Shown here piece after piece: positions 26,208 through 34,497 of a DNA stretch of 64,000 nt (position 1 is its first letter; the number at the start of each line of letters is the position of its first letter). Source of the DNA: Corynebacterium maris DSM 45190 (GTDB taxonomy: Bacteria > Actinomycetota > Actinomycetes > Mycobacteriales > Mycobacteriaceae); NCBI RefSeq assembly GCF_000442645.1, contig NC_021915.1:1302001-1366000 (forward strand), written 5' to 3'. A model generated the notes under the pieces. It was not told the origin of the DNA, did no database searches, and saw nothing but the letters and a program-made list of their open reading frames with translations. The position numbers were made by a program, and so were the translations under genes.

Positions 26208-26417
26208 ATGAACATCTGTGCTCCGTTCGCCGGCATCGTCCGCTATCACGTCGCCCCCGGGCAGACCGTGACCACCGGCGAGGTGCTGGCCACCGTCGAG
26301 GCCGTCAAGCTGGAGGCGCCGGTGTCGGCGCCCGGACCCGGCGTGGTCACCGTGCTGTCGTGTGAGGACTTCGCCGACGTCGTGGGCGGGGACGTGCTGC
26401 TGGAGGTGAGCGCATGA
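26208..26417 (+). CDS. Small biotin/lipoyl-attachment domain protein
   Basis: A 69-residue stand-alone biotinyl-type domain. The acceptor loop is EAVKLEAPVSAP with Lys34 at the biotin position; most biotin carriers have EAMKM. The half-motif CAPFAGIVRYHVAPGQTV and GGDVLLEV are typical. It may be a biotin carrier for an acyl-CoA carboxylase, as with the small mycobacterial TB7.3-type protein. The altered MKM motif makes modification uncertain. Its stop overlaps the rsmD start (ATGA). Confidence 0.8.
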   Translation: MNICAPFAGIVRYHVAPGQTVTTGEVLATVEAVKLEAPVSAPGPGVVTVLSCEDFADVVGGDVLLEVSA

Positions 26418-26992
26418 CCCGCATCATCTCCGGGTCTGCCCGCGGACGGACCCTGCGCGTGCCGCCGGCCGGCACCCGCCCGACCAGCGACCGCGCCCGC
26501 GAGGGCCTGTTTTCCTCCCTGGAGGCGCGTTTCGGCTTCCACGACGCCGTGGTCCTCGACCTTTTCGCCGGTTCGGGTGCGCTGGGGCTGGAAGCCGCCA
26601 GCCGCGGCGCCGCCGAAGTCCATCTCGTGGAGGACAACCCCGCGGCGGTGACCGTCATCGAACACAATGTCGCCGTGGTACGCCATCCGCGGGTGCGCGT
26701 GCACCGTATGAAGGCCGAGGCGTTTCTGGCGGGGGCGCCGGACGCACACTTCGACCTGGTGTTGGCGGACCCGCCCTATGACGTGGACGACGCCGCGGTC
26801 GCCGAACTGCTGGCCGCGCTCGCCCCCAAGCTCGCAGACGGGGCCGCCGTGGTCGTGGAGCGTCACGTAGACTCGCCAGAAACCGCCTGGCCACAGGCCT
26901 ATGCGCCGACCGGTCAGAAACTCAAGAAGCGCACGTACGGCAGTGCCCGCATGGACATGGCCGTGTTCAACCGAGAGGTATTCCTTGACTAA
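26414..26992 (+). CDS. rsmD: 16S rRNA (guanine966-N2)-methyltransferase
   Basis: A 192-residue methyltransferase. RIISGSARGRTLRVPP and RPTSDRAREGLFSSL are signatures of RsmD, VLDLFAGSGALGLEAASRG is the SAM site and LVLADPPYD the catalytic motif. It methylates G966 of 16S rRNA. The start ATG overlaps the previous stop by four bases, and its end overlaps coaD by eight bases. rsmD-coaD pairing is common in bacteria. Confidence 0.94.
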   Translation: MTRIISGSARGRTLRVPPAGTRPTSDRAREGLFSSLEARFGFHDAVVLDLFAGSGALGLEAASRGAAEVHLVEDNPAAVTVIEHNVAVVRHPRVRVHRMKAEAFLAGAPDAHFDLVLADPPYDVDDAAVAELLAALAPKLADGAAVVVERHVDSPETAWPQAYAPTGQKLKKRTYGSARMDMAVFNREVFLD

Positions 26993-27476
26993 AGCAGTCT
27001 GCCCCGGGTCGTTTGACCCCGTCACCAACGGACACCTGGACATCTTCACCCGAGCGGCCGCCCAATTCGACGAGGTCACCGTCTTAGTCACCGGCAACCC
27101 GACGAAGAACACCGGACTGTTCACCGTCGCCGAGCGCATGGAGCTGATCCGGGAGGTCACCGACCACCTGCCGAATGTGACGGTGGACAACTGGGCCGGC
27201 CTGCTCGTCGACTACACCACCGCGCATGGGGCGACCGCCCTGGTCAAGGGGCTGCGCAGCTCGCTCGACTACGACTACGAGCTGCCCATGGCCCAGATGA
27301 ACCGCCGCCTCAGCGGGGTGGAGACGTGCTTCCTGATCACCGACGAGAAGTACGGCTACGTGTCCTCCTCGCTGTGCAAAGAGGTGGTCAAGTACGGCGG
27401 CTCCGTCACCGGCCTGGTGCCGGACGCCGTGGTCGCCGCGATGGAAAAGAAGATGCGCGGCGAGGCCCGGGGCTGA
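26985..27476 (+). CDS. coaD: Phosphopantetheine adenylyltransferase
   Basis: A 163-residue nucleotidyltransferase that makes dephospho-CoA from 4'-phosphopantetheine and ATP. CPGSFDPVTNGHLDI contains the T/H-x-G-H motif, and the C-terminal YGYVSSSLCKEVVKYGG has the ISSS-type segment. The start is a TTG at 26985 with GAGAGG upstream, overlapping rsmD. The later enzyme CoaE is encoded at 46414. Confidence 0.95.
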   Translation: MTKAVCPGSFDPVTNGHLDIFTRAAAQFDEVTVLVTGNPTKNTGLFTVAERMELIREVTDHLPNVTVDNWAGLLVDYTTAHGATALVKGLRSSLDYDYELPMAQMNRRLSGVETCFLITDEKYGYVSSSLCKEVVKYGGSVTGLVPDAVVAAMEKKMRGEARG

Positions 27477-28222
27477 TGCTGCTGCTCACCGTCTTCCTGG
27501 TGCTGGCCGTCGGCTCCTACCTGCAGCGGGTCTCCGGCATGGGCGTCGGGTTGGTCGCCGGCCCCGTCCTGGCGGTGCTGCTCGGCCCCGTCGAAGGCAT
27601 CTTGGTGGTCAACGTGTTGGCGTTCATCAACGCGGCCCTGACCACCCTGACGGTCCGCAAAAACGTCGACTGGAAGAAATTCGCGGTCATCGCCGGGGCG
27701 CTGATCGTCGGCATCGTGCCCGGCGCCTGGCTCGTGACCTACACTTCGCCGGCCTGGCTGCAGATCCTCGTCGGAGTGCTGCTGCTGGTGGCGCTGTCGG
27801 TGACCACCTTCGGGCAACGCCACGTCCCGCAGGTCGACGGAAGGGCGCCGGCCGCGGTGGCCGGCGCCGTGGGCGGTTTCATGAACACGCTCGCCGGCAT
27901 CGCCGGGCCCGCGATCACCGTCTACGCCCAGGCCGCCCGGTGGGAGCAGCGTACCTACGCCGCTACCCTCCAGCCGATCTTCATGGTCGCCGGGGCGCTG
28001 TCGTTTCTGGCCAAAATAGCGATGGGCGCCGGCGATCTCGCCGGCACGGACTGGCTGATCTGGCCCATCGGCGTCGTGGCGATGCTCGTCGGCCTCGGGC
28101 TGGGCACGGCGACCGCCGAGAAAATCGCCAGGGCCACCGCCCGCCGCATCGCCCTGTCTTTGGCGGTGCTCGGCGGCATCACCGCCATCGTGCGCGGCGT
28201 GATGGCGTTGAGCGGCGCCTGA
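27476..28222 (+). CDS. TauE/SafE-family membrane transporter
   Basis: A 248-residue protein with about eight hydrophobic segments. It has the two-repeat organisation of the TauE/SafE (DUF81) family, with GMGVGLVAGPVLAVLLGP in the first half and GGFMNTLAGIAGPAI in the second. Family members export sulfite or sulfoacetate-like anions. The substrate is not known here. The start shares TGATG with the coaD stop, so it is the last gene of the thiL operon. Confidence 0.85.
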   Translation: MLLLTVFLVLAVGSYLQRVSGMGVGLVAGPVLAVLLGPVEGILVVNVLAFINAALTTLTVRKNVDWKKFAVIAGALIVGIVPGAWLVTYTSPAWLQILVGVLLLVALSVTTFGQRHVPQVDGRAPAAVAGAVGGFMNTLAGIAGPAITVYAQAARWEQRTYAATLQPIFMVAGALSFLAKIAMGAGDLAGTDWLIWPIGVVAMLVGLGLGTATAEKIARATARRIALSLAVLGGITAIVRGVMALSGA

Positions 28223-28273
28223 GTGTGACGCACGGGGCGCGCTGTACCACCCGATCGGATTAACGTTGCGGGT

Positions 28274-29464
28274 ATGGCGGAACAGCGCGATGACCTCGAG
28301 GCGGACGCACGCGAGACGCAGTACCTGGTGCGGGCGGGCGGCAACCGTGTCCTCCCGGTCCCCGACAGGGCACACCGACTCAATCCCCTGCGGGCCGGCA
28401 ACCGGCTGTCTTGGGCCAGCTGGAGATTGGTCGCCCGGCGCGTCGGCGCCGACTTCTTCCTCAACGCCGTGATGGACCGCGGCGCGGTGTTGACCTTCTT
28501 CACCGTGCTGACCTTCGCGCCGACGGTGCTGGCGGCGTATTCGATCGCCACGTTGGTGCTCGCCCGCAACGAAGCCCAGGTGACGTCGCTGACCACTGAG
28601 CTTATCGACGGCTACGTTCCCGTCGACCTCGCCGACGACGTCCGTGAGGCGGTGGCGATGATCGTCGGCGCCGGTGCGGACGGCACCGTCGCCCTGGTGG
28701 TCAGCGTCGTGTTCGCCCTGCTGGCGTCCTCCGCTTACGTGCGCGCCTTCGCCCGCGCCGCGAACGTCGGCTACGGGCGCGTCGAAGGGCGCAACGTGGT
28801 GCGCACGTGGGCGACGATGTGGGCGATGACCGTCGTGCTGGTCGTCGGCGGAGTCTTGTTGATCGGGGCGCTGCTGCTGCGTGCCTCCATCGTGGAGAGG
28901 TTCGTGGAGCCCGTCGCCGATCCGCTGGGGCTGACCGGGGTAGTCGACTTCCTCCTCGGCATCTTCCTGCCGGTGTGGCAGTGGCTGCGGTTTCCGGTCG
29001 TGATTGTCCTGGCGATCGTCCTCATCGCGATCTTGTATTATTTCGCCCCGAACGTGAAACCGGTGAAGTTCCGCTGGCTGACGCTCGGTTCCGTCTCAGC
29101 CCTGCTGGTCAGCGGGGCGGTGTGGGCGTCGTTTAGCTGGTACCTGAGCAATTTCGCCGGATACAGCGCCTACGGCGCGATCGGAACGATTTTGGCGCTG
29201 CTGGCCGCGCTGTGGGTGAACAACATCGTGCTGGTCGTCGGCGTCAAAATCGACGCGGAGGTGCTGCGTGCGAAAGAGCTGCAGGTCGGGCTGGACTCCG
29301 AACGCGACATCCAGGCCCCGCCGCGCTCAAGTTCCGGGGCCGAGCACTACGCGAGAATCGAGCAGGAACTGGAAGCCGCCGGGCGCAGGATCAAGGAGAC
29401 GGCCCGGCGCCGTCCGCGCGGGGAGGAAGAGCCGGGCGGGAGAGACGACGCCGGTGCACCTTGA
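28274..29464 (+). CDS. YihY/BrkB-family membrane protein
   Basis: A 396-residue membrane protein with about six hydrophobic segments. GAVLTFFTVLTFAPTVLAAYS, FALLASSAYVRAF, and the C-terminal SNFAGYSAYGAIGTILALLAALWVNN region fit the YihY (former RNase BN) family. The last 80 residues are charged and rich in Arg and Glu, so they probably form a cytoplasmic tail. Function is unknown. The gene begins 51 bases after the TauE gene. Confidence 0.87.
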   Translation: MAEQRDDLEADARETQYLVRAGGNRVLPVPDRAHRLNPLRAGNRLSWASWRLVARRVGADFFLNAVMDRGAVLTFFTVLTFAPTVLAAYSIATLVLARNEAQVTSLTTELIDGYVPVDLADDVREAVAMIVGAGADGTVALVVSVVFALLASSAYVRAFARAANVGYGRVEGRNVVRTWATMWAMTVVLVVGGVLLIGALLLRASIVERFVEPVADPLGLTGVVDFLLGIFLPVWQWLRFPVVIVLAIVLIAILYYFAPNVKPVKFRWLTLGSVSALLVSGAVWASFSWYLSNFAGYSAYGAIGTILALLAALWVNNIVLVVGVKIDAEVLRAKELQVGLDSERDIQAPPRSSSGAEHYARIEQELEAAGRRIKETARRRPRGEEEPGGRDDAGAP

Positions 29465-29557
29465 CGGCTCTCGACCTTGCGGGCGCCCGGCACGCCACCG
29501 ATGATGGGGACAGTCGCCCGGCATCCCGTCGGCGACGTGGACACAAGGAGATCTGTC

Positions 29558-30025
29558 ATGAGCCCCCGCCCGCCGTTTCCCCCATTCACCGCAGAGACCG
29601 CCGCCCAAAAAGCCCGCGGCGCGGAAGACGCCTGGAACACCCGCGACCCGGAGAAGGTTTCCCTGGCCTACACCCCGGACAGCGTGTGGCGCAATCGCGA
29701 CCGTTTCCTCGCCGGCCGCGACGAGATCGTCGAGTTCCTCCGCGACAAATGGGCCAGGGAACTGGAGTACCGGCTGATCAAGGAAGTCTGGGCGTTCGAA
29801 GGAAACCGGATCGCCGCCCGCTTCGTCTATGAATGGCACGATGATTCCGGGCAGTGGTTCCGGTCCCACGGAAACGAAAACTGGCAGTTCGACGACCAGG
29901 GGCTGATGAGCCACCGGCACGCCTCGATCAACGACGTCAGGATCGAGGAGGCCGACCGCCTCTTCCGCTGGCCGATGGGCCCGCGACCGCAGGACCACCC
30001 AGGCTTGAGCGAACTCGGCTTGTAG
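29558..30025 (+). CDS. DUF1348 NTF2-like protein
   Basis: A 155-residue cytosolic protein of the SnoaL/NTF2-like superfamily, DUF1348 type. Segments RGAEDAWNTRDPEKV, YTPDSVWRNRDRFLAGRDEI and YEWHDDSGQWFRSHGNENW are typical. These are small one-domain proteins with a hydrophobic cavity and no established reaction. ACAAGGAG stands before the ATG. The convergent ABC-ATPase gene ends three bases after its stop. Confidence 0.88.
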   Translation: MSPRPPFPPFTAETAAQKARGAEDAWNTRDPEKVSLAYTPDSVWRNRDRFLAGRDEIVEFLRDKWARELEYRLIKEVWAFEGNRIAARFVYEWHDDSGQWFRSHGNENWQFDDQGLMSHRHASINDVRIEEADRLFRWPMGPRPQDHPGLSELGL

Positions 30026-30028
30026 CGG

Positions 30029-30793
30029 CTACAGCAGTGAAGAGAGGAACTGCTGCGTGCGCGCTTCCTGCGGATTGTCGAGGACCTCGGCCGGGGGGCC
30101 GGACTCGACGACCACGCCGCCGTCCATGAAGACCACCTGATCGGCGACCTCGCGGGCGAAGCCCATCTCGTGGGTGACCACGAGCATGGTCATGCCGTCG
30201 GCGGCGAGCTGCTTCATCACGCGCAGCACCTCACCCACCAGCTCCGGGTCCAGCGCGGAGGTCGGTTCGTCAAACAGCATCAGTTTCGGATCCATGGCCA
30301 CCGCCCGGGCGATGGCCACACGCTGCTGTTGGCCACCGGAGAGCTGCACCGGGTAGGCGTCGGCCTTGTGTGCCAGGCCCACGGACTCCAGCAGCTCCAT
30401 CGCACGCGTCTTCGCCGCGGCCACGGACTGCTTCTTGACCTGCACGGGCGCTTCGATGATGTTCTCGAGCGCGGTGCGGTGGGGAAAGAGGTTGAACTGC
30501 TGGAACACCATGCCGATCCCGGCGCGCTGGGCGGCGGCGTCCTTCTCCGAGATTTCGTGGAGCACGCCGTCCTTCTCCCGGTAGCCGATGAGGTCGCCGT
30601 CGACATAAAGGTGCCCGGCGGTGACTTTTTCCAGGTGGTTGACACACCGCAGCAGGGTGGACTTGCCGGACCCGGAGGGGCCGATCAGGAAGGTCACGGA
30701 GCCCTTGGGCACGGTCAAGTCGATGCCTTTGAGCACGTCGAGCCTGCCGAAGGATTTCCACACTTGCCGGGCGTCGATCATGAGGTCGGTCAC
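30029..30793 (-). CDS. Polar amino-acid ABC transporter ATP-binding protein
   Basis: A 254-residue ATPase of the GlnQ/HisP class. Walker A is GPSGSGKST, the Q-loop lies in GMVFQQFNLFPH, the signature is LSGGQQQR, and Walker B is LMLFDEPTSALD. It drives uptake through the neighbouring permease. The start GTG at 30793 overlaps the permease stop by four bases. It is the last gene of a three-gene operon with order binding protein, permease, ATPase. Confidence 0.93.
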   Translation of the reverse strand: MTDLMIDARQVWKSFGRLDVLKGIDLTVPKGSVTFLIGPSGSGKSTLLRCVNHLEKVTAGHLYVDGDLIGYREKDGVLHEISEKDAAAQRAGIGMVFQQFNLFPHRTALENIIEAPVQVKKQSVAAAKTRAMELLESVGLAHKADAYPVQLSGGQQQRVAIARAVAMDPKLMLFDEPTSALDPELVGEVLRVMKQLAADGMTMLVVTHEMGFAREVADQVVFMDGGVVVESGPPAEVLDNPQEARTQQFLSSLL

Positions 30794-31722
30794 TGGCGGT
30801 TCTCCTTGGGCGGGTCGGGGATGACGGTGACGTTGCCGGGGATGGTTCCCTCGGCGTCGGCGAGCGCGGCGAGCTGACGGCCGGTCAGCTCGCGGGTCGC
30901 GCCTTTTTCGAAGTACTTCTCCAGGTAGTGCTGGCCGATCATCAGCAGGGAGGTGATCACCAGGTACCAGGTGGCGGCGACCAGCAGCATGGGCACCGGC
31001 TCAAACAGCGCGGCCGCGATGTCCATGGACCGGCCGTAGAGCTCCAGGGTGTAGGGCACCGCGATGACCAGGGACGTGGTCTTGAGCATGGAGATCAGCT
31101 CGTTGCCGGTGGGCGGGATGATGATGCGCATCGCCTGCGGCAGCACGGTGCGGCGCATGGTCATGGCCCAGCCCATACCCAACGCCTTGGAGGCCTCGAG
31201 CTGGCCTTCGGGCACCGAGGAGATGCCGGAGCGGACGATCTCGGCCATGTAGGCGGCCTCGTTGAGCCCCAGCCCCAACACCGCCAGGATAAAGGCGTTG
31301 GACAGGACGGCCTCCAGCGAGACTTCGGTGAACCCGAGGTTGATGCTCTGGTAGATCGCCCCGAGCAGACCCCAGAACACCAGCTGGATGTAGACCGGGG
31401 TGCCGCGGAAAATCCACAGGAACACCCAGGCCACGCCCTGCAGGACCGGGTTGGGGGACATGCGCATGACGGCCAGCAGTGCGCCGCCGACCACGCCGAT
31501 GATCATCGCCAGGACCGTGATGGCGAGGGTGTGCAAAGCAGCGGTGGCGATGCGGGTGTCGAACAGGTACTGACGGTAGGTGTCCCAGCCGTAGGCCTCG
31601 CGGCCCAAGGCGTCGACGATGAAAATTCCGGCCAGGACGAGCAGGATCGCCGCCAGGATCCACCGGCCCGGGCGGCGCAGCGGCTTGGCCTGGATCACGT
31701 CGGGTTTAGTTGGTGTGCTCAC
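30790..31722 (-). CDS. Polar amino-acid ABC transporter permease
   Basis: A 310-residue permease of the HisM/GlnP class. It has an N-terminal helix, then the core with LHTLAITVLAMIIGVVGGALL and the EAA loop VPEGQLEASKALGMGWAMTM. The C-terminal 40 residues are cytoplasmic. The start GTG at 31722 overlaps the stop of the binding-protein gene, which supports this start over longer readings. It probably works as a homodimer, since only one permease gene is present. Confidence 0.92.
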   Translation of the reverse strand: MSTPTKPDVIQAKPLRRPGRWILAAILLVLAGIFIVDALGREAYGWDTYRQYLFDTRIATAALHTLAITVLAMIIGVVGGALLAVMRMSPNPVLQGVAWVFLWIFRGTPVYIQLVFWGLLGAIYQSINLGFTEVSLEAVLSNAFILAVLGLGLNEAAYMAEIVRSGISSVPEGQLEASKALGMGWAMTMRRTVLPQAMRIIIPPTGNELISMLKTTSLVIAVPYTLELYGRSMDIAAALFEPVPMLLVAATWYLVITSLLMIGQHYLEKYFEKGATRELTGRQLAALADAEGTIPGNVTVIPDPPKENRQ

Positions 31723-32630
31723 TGCGAAACCCCTTCCACGGGCTGTTCGTTGATCAGGGCGGTCTCGACTAAGCCGTCCTCGATGCTCCACTGGGCGAGG
31801 ATCTCGGCGTACTCGCCGGTCTCGATCAGATGCTGCAGGGCCGCCGCGGCCGCCGGGCCGAGCTCGGAGCCCTTGTTGACGGCGAAGCCGTACGGGGCGG
31901 CGTCAAAGATATCGCCGATGAGCTCCAGTTCGCCGTCGGAACGGTTGACCGCCCAGGAGGTGACCGGCGAGTCCGCCGAAAAAGCGTCCGCGCGGCCGAT
32001 GAGCGCCGCCAAAGCCGCATTGTCGGAGGTGTCATAAGACAGGACCGTGATCGCCTCCTGCCCGGACTCCTCGCAAGCCTCAGCCTTGGGCCGGACGTCA
32101 TCGGTCTCGGAGACGGTGGTGCGCTGCACCGACACCGTCAATCCGCACGGGTCGGAGGGGTCGACGTCGTCACCGGTCTGCTGCGCCCACTGGATGCCGG
32201 CGTAGAGGTAGTTGACGAAGTCGAAGCTCTCGCGGCGTTCTTCGGTGTCGGTGAAACCGGAGACGCCCATGTCCACGGTGCCGGACTGCAATGCGGGCAA
32301 GATCATGGCGAAGTCTTGTTCGACGGGCTGGAAATCCAGCCCCATCACACCAGCCATCGCGGCCGCCAGGTCCATCTCCACGCCGATGATGTTGCCCTCG
32401 GAGTCCTTGAATTCGAACGGGGCGAACGGAGGGTTGGTGCCCACGCTGAGCACCCCGTCCGCCGCCACGGCATCGGGCACCATGGCCGCAATGTCAGGGA
32501 CTTCGTCGGGAACGATCGGCGTCCACCCGTCCGGGTTTCCGCCTTCGGCGTTGGTGACGCACCCGGCCAGCAAAGTCGTTGCGCCGACGGCGGCCACAAC
32601 GGCCGCGGCGCGTGCTGTTCTTCGGGTCAT
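31719..32630 (-). CDS. Amino-acid ABC transporter substrate-binding lipoprotein
   Basis: A 303-residue lipoprotein. The signal sequence ends in the lipobox TLLAGC with the acylated Cys at residue 24. SVGTNPPFAPFEFKDSEGNI and VEMDLAAAMAGVMG are typical of family 3 (polar amino-acid) binding proteins, and MGVSGFTDTEERRESFDFVNY holds binding-site residues. It is the first gene of the operon. Which amino acid it binds cannot be told from sequence; glutamine or glutamate is a guess. Confidence 0.92.
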   Translation of the reverse strand: MTRRTARAAAVVAAVGATTLLAGCVTNAEGGNPDGWTPIVPDEVPDIAAMVPDAVAADGVLSVGTNPPFAPFEFKDSEGNIIGVEMDLAAAMAGVMGLDFQPVEQDFAMILPALQSGTVDMGVSGFTDTEERRESFDFVNYLYAGIQWAQQTGDDVDPSDPCGLTVSVQRTTVSETDDVRPKAEACEESGQEAITVLSYDTSDNAALAALIGRADAFSADSPVTSWAVNRSDGELELIGDIFDAAPYGFAVNKGSELGPAAAAALQHLIETGEYAEILAQWSIEDGLVETALINEQPVEGVSQ

Positions 32631-32848
32631 GGGGATACCCTACCGCGCGAGATGTGACTAATTGCCTTTGAGGTTGCCCGCCTGAGGCGACGGCGGCGTG
32701 ATCGGCGACCCGGAAAATGTTTTCGGGCTGTACGGGCCCAACGGTTAGGGTGGCGAGGTGGCGCCCCACACCTGGCGGACGCCGCCCGTCTGGCCCGCGC
32801 CGGGCCACTGACCTTGCTCATGCAGCGTCACCCAGGAGGTTGATGACC

Positions 32849-33829
32849 ATGCTCGCCCATAACACCAGGACACGAAAGCTCGTCGCCGCCGTCGTGGCCG
32901 CCGTCGCCGTAGTGGCGGCGGGGCTGTCTGCGCCGACTCCAGCACAGGCGCAAAGCGGAAACGTCGTCACGTTCGGCGACTCTTACACCTCGAGCCCGGA
33001 CGAATGGCTCAACGGCATGCTGGCCAGCCCCCTGCCGACGCCACCGCCGCCGGCGGACTACCCGATGACCGCCGGCTGTCTGCAGTCGCCGTATAACTGG
33101 CCCCGGCAGCTGGCGGACAAGACCGGCCTGGAGGTCGACGACTGGTCGTGTACCGCACAGAACACCGCCGGCATGCTCGGCCGGATCGATCATGCGATCG
33201 AGGAAGGCGTGATCACCCCGTCGACCCGCGCGGTGATCTTCTCGGTGGGCGGCAACGACTTCACCCCCGCGATGCAAAACCAGGGGCCGCTGGTCTCCAG
33301 CACGGGCACCCTGCAGGCACAACACGCGCAACAGATGCGGCAGGCCGCGGACAAGGTGCGCTCCGTCGCCCCGGGCGCCCAGCTGGTCGTCTCCGGCTAC
33401 CCGCAGGTCACCAACGGATACGCCATGTGTTTCGTCCACCTGATCCCGAATCTGCCGCTGGGCGTCCCGCTGCCCGGGGCGTACGCGGAACAGATGATCC
33501 GCGACATGCAGCGCCAAGGCGCCGCGGCCGCGGGGATGGACTTCGTGGACAACTACGCGCTGACCGCCGGGCACGACACCTGCAGCCGAGACGACGACCA
33601 GCGCTACGTGTCCGGGATCGTCGACTTCACCAGCCCGGCCTATGAAATGGCCGTCCACCCGACCAACCTGGGACATGCCGCGATCGCCGCGCACAACGCC
33701 CGCGCCTTAGGCTTCACGGACGTCACCGACGAGGCCCCCGAGTGGGCGCAGTCCGCGAGCATGTCGTCGGCGTTGTCGTCCACGGCGTCGTCCGGCTCTT
33801 CGGCGCCGATGTCCTCCGGATCGTCTTAA
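32849..33829 (+). CDS. Secreted SGNH/GDSL hydrolase 1 of 3
   Basis: A 326-residue exported protein. The Sec signal peptide ends near PAQAQ|SG (about residue 35). Catalytic Ser45 lies in VVTFGDSYT, the oxyanion GGND at 134-137, and the likely catalytic His270 in HPTNLGH. The Asp normally three residues before the His is missing (Met267). Cysteines in GGCLQS, DWSCTA, YAMCFV and HDTC are shared by all three paralogues and may form disulfides. The last 40 residues are rich in Ser. AGGAGG nine bases upstream supports the ATG at 32849 over the one at 32843. Probable lipid or carbohydrate esterase in the cell envelope; substrate unknown. Confidence 0.88.
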   Translation: MLAHNTRTRKLVAAVVAAVAVVAAGLSAPTPAQAQSGNVVTFGDSYTSSPDEWLNGMLASPLPTPPPPADYPMTAGCLQSPYNWPRQLADKTGLEVDDWSCTAQNTAGMLGRIDHAIEEGVITPSTRAVIFSVGGNDFTPAMQNQGPLVSSTGTLQAQHAQQMRQAADKVRSVAPGAQLVVSGYPQVTNGYAMCFVHLIPNLPLGVPLPGAYAEQMIRDMQRQGAAAAGMDFVDNYALTAGHDTCSRDDDQRYVSGIVDFTSPAYEMAVHPTNLGHAAIAAHNARALGFTDVTDEAPEWAQSASMSSALSSTASSGSSAPMSSGSS

Positions 33830-33865
33830 AGCCCCTGCCCGGCGTTCCGCGGCGCGGGATGTGAC

Positions 33866-34087
33866 TTAGTTGTCTTCGAGGGTCATCGCCAGCTCAATGG
33901 CGGCGTGCTGGGCGATTTCAGGGAAATCGTCCGGGTGGTTCATCACCTGCCCCTCGCCGTGATAGGAGGTGACCCAGCCTCTGCCCGGGACGTATTCCTG
34001 CCAGCCTTCGTCCATGGAGCGGTACAGCTTTCCCTTGCCGTGGTAGTAGTGCATGCCCGGCATTTTACCCAGGGCCGAGGTAGCCAA
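33866..34087 (-). CDS. Hypothetical protein, possibly a 5'-degraded gene
   Basis: From TTG 34087 this encodes 73 residues, including MHYYHGKGKLYRSMDEGWQ and HPDDFPEIAQHAAIELAM, which look like real protein. The same frame continues upstream to a stop at 34280-34282 with convincing protein-like sequence (VAELSSQISFDGLTRQRIED, LLLRDWLGGLLEATTLDAL) but has no ATG, GTG or TTG there. The N-terminus may have been lost by a frameshift or truncation. A second frame (34283-34349 region) could supply the missing beginning. I do not recognise the family. No ribosome site supports 34087. Confidence 0.45.
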   Translation of the reverse strand: MATSALGKMPGMHYYHGKGKLYRSMDEGWQEYVPGRGWVTSYHGEGQVMNHPDDFPEIAQHAAIELAMTLEDN

Positions 34088-34255
34088 GGGATGCGCGAGA
34101 GCGTCGAGTGTCGTGGCCTCCAGCAGCCCACCCAGCCAGTCCCGGAGCAGCAGCGAGCTGTCCTCGATACGCTGTCGCGTGAGACCGTCGAAGGAGATCT
34201 GGCTGGAGAGCTCGGCGACGGCGGGGCGAGAAGAGCTCCTGCGGGTGTGCGATGA

Positions 34256-34275
34256 GCCTGGCCTTGCGGCCAGGC
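34256..34275 (+). terminator. Hairpin with U-rich tail between hypothetical gene and SGNH gene 2
   Basis: GCCTGGCC, TTGC, GGCCAGGC followed by TTCGTTATTTT. It is oriented as a plus-strand terminator although no plus-strand gene clearly ends here, apart from SGNH gene 1 about 430 bases upstream. Confidence 0.6.
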
Positions 34276-34497
34276 TTCGTTATTTTGCGGCCCCCTTCCT
34301 GCCTGCGCAGAGTGAGGCGCGGGGAGGGGAGGGGTCGGGCCCCACACAACCCCGTAATGAAAAGGGATTATAGTTGCCTGTGTTGCGTATGTGGTTGGTG
34401 TGCCTGTAGAGGTATCGGCCACACTGTGGGGACGGAGGACTGGTCCCCGTGAAAACAACGGGCGCGCCTAATCTCGCGCCACTGGAGGCTGATGAAC

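Noticed and set aside
34091..34255. Plus-strand frame MRESVECRGLQQP ending just before the hairpin at 34256
   Set aside because: The minus strand over the same bases reads more like protein; no ribosome site precedes this ATG.
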